Assembly (NCBI GenBank): GCA_035471785.1
Contig: DATIPQ010000024.1
Coordinates: 1 to 64,000 of the forward strand
Reading direction: 5' to 3'
Source: Acidobacteriota bacterium
Lineage (GTDB): Bacteria > Acidobacteriota > UBA6911 > RPQK01 > DATIPO01
DNA: 64,000 bases
Part shown: in pieces, positions 59,701 through 64,000 of the stretch
Numbering within the stretch: the stretch's first letter is position 1
Layout of the letters: every line of letters starts with the position of its first letter
Notes under the pieces: model-generated
What the model was told of the DNA's origin: nothing
What the model saw: the letters and a program-made list of their open reading frames with translations, nothing else
Databases searched by the model: none
Program-made: the position numbers and the translations under genes

Positions 59701-62382
59701 GAGCAGGTCAGCTACGAACCGGGCCAGACAGCCCGGCTTCACGCCCGCACTCCCTTCCGCAACTCGACCGCGTTGGTGACCCTGGAACGCGAGGGCGTGC
59801 TGCAGGCCTGGGTGCGTCCGCTGTGGGCCGGCGATCCGGTCATCGAAGTGCCCATGTGCGAGACCTGCGCCCCCAACGTCTTTGTCTCGGCGCTGTTGCT
59901 GCGTCCGCGGGTGGGCAACGTCCAGCCTACGGCCCTCATCGACCTGGGCAAGCCCTCCTACCGGCTGGGCATCGCCGAGATCAAGGTGGGATGGAAGCGC
60001 CACCGGCTGGACGTTTCGGTGCGTCCTGAAAATGAAGTCTACCGGGTGCGCGAGAAAGTGCCGGTTGAAATCGAAGTCCGCCAGGCTGACGGATCGCCGC
60101 CTCCCGCGGGCAGCGAAATCGCCGTGGCGGCCGTCGACGAAGGGCTGCTGGAATTGCAGCCCAACACCAGTTGGGACCTGCTCTCCGCCATGATGGGAAG
60201 GCGCAACTACGAAGTCTCCACCGCCACCGCCCAAATGCAGGTGGTGGGCAAGCGCCACTACGGACTCAAGGCCCTGCCTCCGGGCGGCGGCGGCGGACGC
60301 AACCTGACCCGCGAACTCTTCGACACCCTGCTCTTCTGGCAGGGACGCGTCAAGCTCGACAAAGAAGGCCGGGCCCGCGTCACCATCCCCCTCAACGACT
60401 CGCTCACCTCCTTCCGCATCGCCGCCGTCGCCAACGACCGGCTGCAGCGATTCGGCTGGGGATCGGCTACGGTGCGCGCCACCCAGGACCTGATGCTTTT
60501 CTCGGGACTGCCGCCGGTAGTCCGAGAGGGCGACCTGCTGAGAGCCGAGTTCACCGTCCGCAACGCTTCTGAGCGTCCTCTCGTGGTCGACCTCGAGCTG
60601 CAGATCGACCATCCCGACCTGGAGCAGCCCCAAGCCCAAACCGCCCAGTTGCAGCCAGGCCAGTCCAAGGTCGTGGAATGGGAACTGAGCGTCCCCGCGG
60701 GCATCAGCAAGCTGCAATACCTGCTCATGGCCTCTTCGGCGGACGTTTCCGATTCCCTCAAGGTGGAGCAGGAAGTCGCCGCCGCCGTTCCCGTGCGCGT
60801 CTACCAGTCGACTTTGCGGCGCGCCGACCAGCCCATCCGCCTCAGTGCCGCGCCTCCCGAGAGGGCTTTGCCCAACCGGGGCGGGGTCGAGGTCAGGCTC
60901 AGTCCGACCCTGCTGGACGGCTTGGACGGGGTGCGCGAGTACATGCAGCAATACCCTTACACCTGCTTTGAGCAAAAGCTCTCCCAGGCCGTGGCACTGC
61001 GCGACGAGGACGCCTACCAGCGGCTCATGCTCCAGCTCCCCGTTTACATGGACGGCGACGGACTGCTGCGCTACTTCCCCGGTTCCTGGCCGGGAAGCGA
61101 CGTCCTCACCTCTTATTTCGTGGCCATCAGCTCGGAAGCCGGATGGGACATCCCGGAGCCGCACCGCGATCGCATTTTCGAGGCCTTGAGGGGCTTCATC
61201 GAAGGACGCATCATTCGCGGCACCGGACTCCCCACCGCCGACCTCTCCATCCGCAAGCTGGCCGCCGTGGCCGCGCTGTCCCGCCACCAGCAAGCCCAGG
61301 CCAACCTGCTCGATTCCATTTCCGTCGAACCCAACCTGTGGCCCACTTCGGCCCTGCTCGACTGGATCGAGGTGCTGCGCCGCGTCCCCGATGTGAAAGA
61401 CATCGAGCCGCGCCTGGGCCAAGCTCTTCAGATCCTCAACTCGCGCGTCGACTTCCGCGGGACTTCGCTGGGATTCTCGACGGAGCAGCGCGACCGCCTG
61501 TGGTGGCTGATGATCAGTCCCGACCTCAACGCGGCCCGCACCCTTCTGACCATGCTGCAGTCGCAGGACACCTCGCAGTGGGACGAGGACATGGGACGGC
61601 TGGTCCTCGGAGTGCTGCAACGCCGCCGGCGGGGACACTGGGACACCACTCCCGCCAACGCTTGGGGTGTGCTGGCGGTGGAGCGCTTCGCGGCTCTCTT
61701 CGAGTCCGAGCCGGTGGGCGGGCAAAGCCGCGTCAACCTCGACGGCCTGGCCCAGACCATCGACTGGAGCACGCTGGTCAGCAGCGCTCCGGCAGCAACC
61801 ACTCCCTTCCAGGAGACGGAGTCGGACATCGTCCTCAGTCAGGGATGGGGCGCCGACAAATCGCCGTCGCCTTTGCAGGTCGATCACAGCGGCGGACGTC
61901 CGCCCTGGGTCACCTTCACCAGCCGCGCCGCCATTCCCCTTCAAGAGCCCGACTTCGCCGGCTTCCGAGTCTCCAAGACGGTCACGCCCGTGGACGTCAA
62001 ACAAGAGGGCGTCTACTCGCGGGGCGACGTCGTACGCGTGCGCCTGGAAATCGAGGCCCAAAGCGACCGCACCTGGGTGGTAGTGGAAGATCCCATTCCG
62101 GCCGGTTCGCTGGTGCTGGGCGGCGGACTGGGCCGAGATTCCGCCCTGCTCACGCAGGACGAACGCGATCAGGGACGCTATTGGAAGGCTTTCGAAGAGC
62201 GCTCTTTCCGCCATTTCCGCAGCTACTACGGCTACTTTCCCAAGGGCTCCATCACCCTGGAATACACCCTGCGGCTCAACCAGGCCGGCACCTTCAAACT
62301 CCCCGCCACCCGCGTGGAGGCCATGTACAGTCCCGAAATGTACGGCGAAAACCCCAACGCCGAATGGACGATCAGGCCTTAG
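56737..62382 (+). CDS. Bacterial alpha-2-macroglobulin-like protein with thioester motif
   Basis: An 1881-residue exported protein of the bacterial alpha-2-macroglobulin family, thought to trap foreign proteases in the periplasm. One N-terminal hydrophobic helix (VVLLIFILLTVSLLQVL) acts as a signal or anchor; no lipobox cysteine follows, unlike E. coli YfhM. MG-type beta domains follow (MG1 with VRAVFTQPMVPFG; RYGLPTSWRAEEPLSAHTVFARTLLRAGETLHMKHLLR is a bait/MG-like region), then FDTLLFWQGRVKLDKEGRA, and the thioester Cys1410-Phe-Glu-Gln1413 within YPYTCFEQKLSQAVAL. A TED-like helical region (LSRHQQAQANLLDSI) and a C-terminal beta domain close it. No pbpC is adjacent. Confidence 0.88.
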   Translation: MMLLRRDVVLLIFILLTVSLLQVLATTQQEASSQARVERFSPQGEVRQIRQVRAVFTQPMVPFGDPQAHKEPFSIECPVAGSARWEDTRNWIYDFERDLEAGIRCRFTLRTGLETLDGQALAGQRDFSFSTGGPAVLASDPYEGHTNIAEDQAFVLELSGDPDLQTVLERAAFLVEGVGERVGVRLIEGEERKSLLEANWRFRDSLESPRVVVLQALQTFPAEKQVTLLWDEGIESANGVPTSQPQTLVFRSRVDFMANLSCLRENARQNCIPIENIRLNFTAPVEWESASKIELRGPSGQLWEAQRDNNINLVDGVIFEAPFPPETDLTLHLPSGLRDDAGRALVNASRFPLTVPVDAYPPLAKFAADFGILEWKADPVLPVTLRRVESELPGLRSQPALPGRTLRIEPGRAQNLLHWLTKLQENEWESRKHSVFESDDDTQTISVPKPNPSEDFEVVGIPLPDPGLYIVELKSEILGERLLDRPGPMYVRSTALVTDLSVHFKQGRENWMAWVTSLSQANPVAQAAVSVWDCRGRRLAEGLTDARGLIFFDDPPAQIPRCGYRQYQNGLLVTASTGEDMSFVHTSWNEGIEPWRYGLPTSWRAEEPLSAHTVFARTLLRAGETLHMKHLLRKRTMNAFEPARERPAGLLLRHSGSGKEYQLPLTWSEDGSALNEWEIPRDALLGFYQASLIEKLGKETGKQWPSGTFRVEDYRVPLATADIRPPDGPLVSPRTLEFDLNVRYLAGGGAADLPVKFRYQLNRRGVNFERFDGFNFAAGPAQGEDMYSPDGAGWSQLQSREATLDAQGGARILLEDVPDFNYPAQLRSEMEFRDPAGETQTVSSSLPLWPTPSLVGLKADGWRAEPEDVRFQVAAADVQGRPQQDVQVRVDLYQRVTYSVRKRLVGGFYAFEHHNEVNLVERDVCSGSTDLLGRLPCRISASFSGSALLEAHLSTPQGESVTHISLWLAGEDDWWFEASDNDRIDLIPEQVSYEPGQTARLHARTPFRNSTALVTLEREGVLQAWVRPLWAGDPVIEVPMCETCAPNVFVSALLLRPRVGNVQPTALIDLGKPSYRLGIAEIKVGWKRHRLDVSVRPENEVYRVREKVPVEIEVRQADGSPPPAGSEIAVAAVDEGLLELQPNTSWDLLSAMMGRRNYEVSTATAQMQVVGKRHYGLKALPPGGGGGRNLTRELFDTLLFWQGRVKLDKEGRARVTIPLNDSLTSFRIAAVANDRLQRFGWGSATVRATQDLMLFSGLPPVVREGDLLRAEFTVRNASERPLVVDLELQIDHPDLEQPQAQTAQLQPGQSKVVEWELSVPAGISKLQYLLMASSADVSDSLKVEQEVAAAVPVRVYQSTLRRADQPIRLSAAPPERALPNRGGVEVRLSPTLLDGLDGVREYMQQYPYTCFEQKLSQAVALRDEDAYQRLMLQLPVYMDGDGLLRYFPGSWPGSDVLTSYFVAISSEAGWDIPEPHRDRIFEALRGFIEGRIIRGTGLPTADLSIRKLAAVAALSRHQQAQANLLDSISVEPNLWPTSALLDWIEVLRRVPDVKDIEPRLGQALQILNSRVDFRGTSLGFSTEQRDRLWWLMISPDLNAARTLLTMLQSQDTSQWDEDMGRLVLGVLQRRRRGHWDTTPANAWGVLAVERFAALFESEPVGGQSRVNLDGLAQTIDWSTLVSSAPAATTPFQETESDIVLSQGWGADKSPSPLQVDHSGGRPPWVTFTSRAAIPLQEPDFAGFRVSKTVTPVDVKQEGVYSRGDVVRVRLEIEAQSDRTWVVVEDPIPAGSLVLGGGLGRDSALLTQDERDQGRYWKAFEERSFRHFRSYYGYFPKGSITLEYTLRLNQAGTFKLPATRVEAMYSPEMYGENPNAEWTIRP

Positions 62383-62409
62383 AAGGCCAACGACCAAGTC
62401 CCATTTCCC

Positions 62410-62427
62410 AGGTTCCAAAGGTTCCAA
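62410..62427. repeat. Tandem 9 bp repeat
   Basis: AGGTTCCAA occurs twice in direct tandem in the 210 bp gap between the macroglobulin-like gene and the GGDEF gene. Significance unknown. Confidence 0.4.
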
Positions 62428-62593
62428 GTTATGCCTCTGCCCAGTGGCAAGGCGAGTCGGCCATTCTCGCACTGTTTAAGTTTAAGCGTTATCTTCCATT
62501 TTTCCTCCACTAAGTCTGAAGTCGTCCGGGCCGCTGACCGATAAAGAAAAAACAGCATTGAGCAAGTTTGTTGATTTCGTAGAGGAGAAAGAT

Positions 62594-63640
62594 TTGCCTG
62601 CCACCCGATATCATGAACCGCCGGAAATCAGTGCCGAGTACCTGCGCATGGCTCTGCCCCTGATCGCCCGTCACGGGGTGCCCTGCAATCCGGTCAATTA
62701 CGCCGTCTGGTACGAGTATGTGGCTGATAGCTGCCGTGAACTGAAGGCCGAGATCGACAGCCTGGCGGAGCGCGGCCAGTCATTGACCAACGAGATCTGC
62801 CACGGACTCTACCGCAAGTACCTCTCCGATCCCGACTCCGAGGTCCTGCGGCGTCTGCAGGAGGAGTTGAAGCGGGTCTTGGGAGACGTCCACGGCTCGA
62901 TGCTTGAGGCTGGACAGCAGGCCGACCGCCTCGACGAGTCTCTGCGCGACTACGGGGACCGCCTGGAAAGCGCCCCCGACGCCGCCGGACTGCGCGAGAT
63001 CGTGGGCGGCATACTCGGCCGCGTGGAGATGATGAAGCAGTCCAACGGCACTTTGCGCCGCCGCCTGGAGGACAGCGCCCGCGAAGTCGATACCCTGCGC
63101 AAAGAACTGCGCAAGACCCGCCACGAAGCCTACACCGACCCCCTCACCGGACTGCCCAACCGCAAAGCTTTCGACCAGACTCTGAAGGACGCCATGCGGG
63201 GCGCCTTGGAAAAGGAGCGGTCCCTGGGACTGATCCTCATCGACATCGATCACTTCAAGCGCTTCAACGACACCTACGGTCACCTGCTGGGCGACAAAGT
63301 CCTCAAGCAGGTGGGCACGGTGCTGCGCCAGTCCACCAAGGGCAAGGACACTCCGGCCCGCTATGGCGGGGAAGAATTCGCCATCGTGCTGCCCGACACC
63401 CCTTTGCAGGGTGCCTGCGCTCTGGCTGAGAGCATCCGTCTGGCCGTCGAAGCCGGAAGGGTGCGCCGGATCGAAAGCGGAGAGACGGTGGGACGCGTGA
63501 CCGTTTCGGCCGGAGTGGCCTGCTGGAAGCCGGGCGAAAAGCACTCCGACTTTTTCGGACGCGCCGATGCCGCTCTCTATCAGTCCAAACAGAGCGGACG
63601 CAATCAGGTCACCAGCGAAGCCGAACTGGCCCGCGTTTGA
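62594..63640 (+). CDS. Diguanylate cyclase (GGDEF) with N-terminal helical region
   Basis: About 348 residues from TTG at 62594, preferred because GAGGAG lies 6 bases ahead; a TTG at 62558 would add 12 residues without a ribosome site. The first 200 residues are helical (PPEISAEYLRMALPLIARHGVPCNPVNYAVWYEY, a sequence found ahead of GGDEF in free-standing cyclases, followed by a coiled coil). The catalytic domain has DPLTGLPNRKAFDQTL, LIDIDHFKRFNDTYGHLLGDKVLK, the A-site GGEEF (ARYGGEEFAIV) and ASVSAGVAC-like region. At the inhibitory site 5 residues before GG the R-x-x-D reads K-G-K-D, weakened. Makes cyclic di-GMP; cytoplasmic. Confidence 0.88.
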   Translation: MPATRYHEPPEISAEYLRMALPLIARHGVPCNPVNYAVWYEYVADSCRELKAEIDSLAERGQSLTNEICHGLYRKYLSDPDSEVLRRLQEELKRVLGDVHGSMLEAGQQADRLDESLRDYGDRLESAPDAAGLREIVGGILGRVEMMKQSNGTLRRRLEDSAREVDTLRKELRKTRHEAYTDPLTGLPNRKAFDQTLKDAMRGALEKERSLGLILIDIDHFKRFNDTYGHLLGDKVLKQVGTVLRQSTKGKDTPARYGGEEFAIVLPDTPLQGACALAESIRLAVEAGRVRRIESGETVGRVTVSAGVACWKPGEKHSDFFGRADAALYQSKQSGRNQVTSEAELARV

Positions 63641-63725
63641 CGCGGCCCCCCGGCGTTTCGGGAACCAACCTTCTCAGGCAAGCGTATTGAAACGTGCAAA
63701 GGCTAGACCGAATCGAAGGAGCAAA

Positions 63726-64000
63726 ATGGCCGTCGCACAAGCCCATAAAACCTCGCCGCAGGATTCCGGAACGGAAAAGAAGTCTCAGGCGGAAACCAAC
63801 GAGCAGGACAAGTGGCCTTCCTACACCATGGTGGAGGACCGCTTCAAGAAGGTTTACTTTCAGTTCTACCGCGAGACTTACCGCAAGACCCGCGTCGACC
63901 GCAAGACCAAGGAACTGATCGCCATCGCCGCTTCCCTGGGCTACAAGTGCAGCGGCTGCCTCAAGGGGCATATCAAGAAGGCCATCGAATACGGCGCCAG
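63726..64000 (+). CDS. Carboxymuconolactone decarboxylase / AhpD-like protein (3' end outside window)
   Basis: The first 91 codons of a gene cut by the right edge. After a polar N-terminus, residues about 35-90 follow the CMD/AhpD pattern: MVEDRFKKVYFQFYRETYRK, then LIAIAASLGYKCSGCLKGHIKKAI, with Cys-x-x-Cys and His spaced as in the AhpD active site (C-S-G-C-x4-H). AAGGAG lies 5 bases before the ATG. Probably an alkylhydroperoxidase-like disulfide reductase; the remainder is needed to be sure. Confidence 0.8.
   Translation, partial: MAVAQAHKTSPQDSGTEKKSQAETNEQDKWPSYTMVEDRFKKVYFQFYRETYRKTRVDRKTKELIAIAASLGYKCSGCLKGHIKKAIEYGA

Noticed and set aside
58888-62472. A 1194-codon open frame antisense to the macroglobulin-like gene
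   Set aside because: Its product is Gly/Val/His/Leu-rich without recognisable domains; it is a by-product of high GC at third codon positions in the real gene, whose thioester motif and domain order are clear.
1-64000. tRNA, rRNA, CRISPR array or insertion sequence
   Set aside because: No tRNA-like TpsiC segments, rRNA motifs, regularly spaced repeats or transposase motifs were seen; the repeats noted are short and local.

Overview
The window reads as about 64 kb of a GC-rich chromosome from a free-living, flagellated Gram-negative bacterium, most likely Acidobacteriota. The strongest taxonomic hints are two PadR regulator plus large MacB/FtsX-type permease pairs (the ADOP family, named for its expansion in Acidobacteria), a secreted BNR/sortilin-like propeller of about 1050 residues, and P- and L-ring flagellar genes showing an outer membrane. 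The assignment is inference; no rRNA or tRNA gene was seen.

Layout. 0-9.5 kb: a PQQ-propeller/esterase-like fusion cut by the left edge, two lower-GC lineage-specific secreted proteins in an AT-rich patch, the BNR-repeat protein, a methyltransferase and two small proteins, one probably a YeiH-type transporter remnant. 9.6-15.8 kb: two PadR-ADOP units. 15.9-17.7 kb: two divergent HTH regulators, one carrying a DnaA domain IV-like C-terminus, around a palindrome-rich 388 bp spacer. 17.7-25 kb: the nitrogen-sensing set glnD-glnB facing glnA-glnE, with both modification tyrosines (PII Tyr51, GlnA Tyr399) present, so the uridylylation/adenylylation cascade looks complete in one locus. 25.2-27.5 kb: a CDGSH protein, a bifunctional nuclease family protein and miaB.

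27.5-32 kb holds the most unusual system: methyltransferase, membrane-anchored SGNH hydrolase, NodU/CmcH-type carbamoyltransferase and a small SxtJ-like membrane protein joined by overlapping start/stop codons, with a 52-codon DUF5989 membrane protein gene divergent from them. Its substrate is unknown; carbamoylation of a surface glycan or secondary metabolite is a reasonable guess. A secreted sugar-dehydrogenase-like protein follows.

34.5-51.5 kb is a continuous minus-strand flagellar cluster, in transcription order flhB, flhA, flhF, flhG, fliA, fliM, fliN, a DUF2802-like protein, flgF, flgG, flgA, flgH, flgI, flgJ, flgM, a 58-codon gene, flgN, flgK, flgL, fliW, csrA and a PpiC-type isomerase. 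A near-perfect FliA (sigma-28) promoter precedes flgM and splits the cluster into an early structural/regulatory part and a late part. fliPQR, flagellin and the hook genes are not here.

51.7-64 kb: a TIG-domain membrane protein and a partner, a PLP-dependent decarboxylase-like enzyme, a short gene graveyard (nonsense-broken higA, a higB tail and a possible Ppx/GppA tail), a DusB-type enzyme, an 1881-residue alpha-2-macroglobulin-like protein with a CxEQ thioester motif, a GGDEF protein and the start of an AhpD-like gene cut by the right edge.
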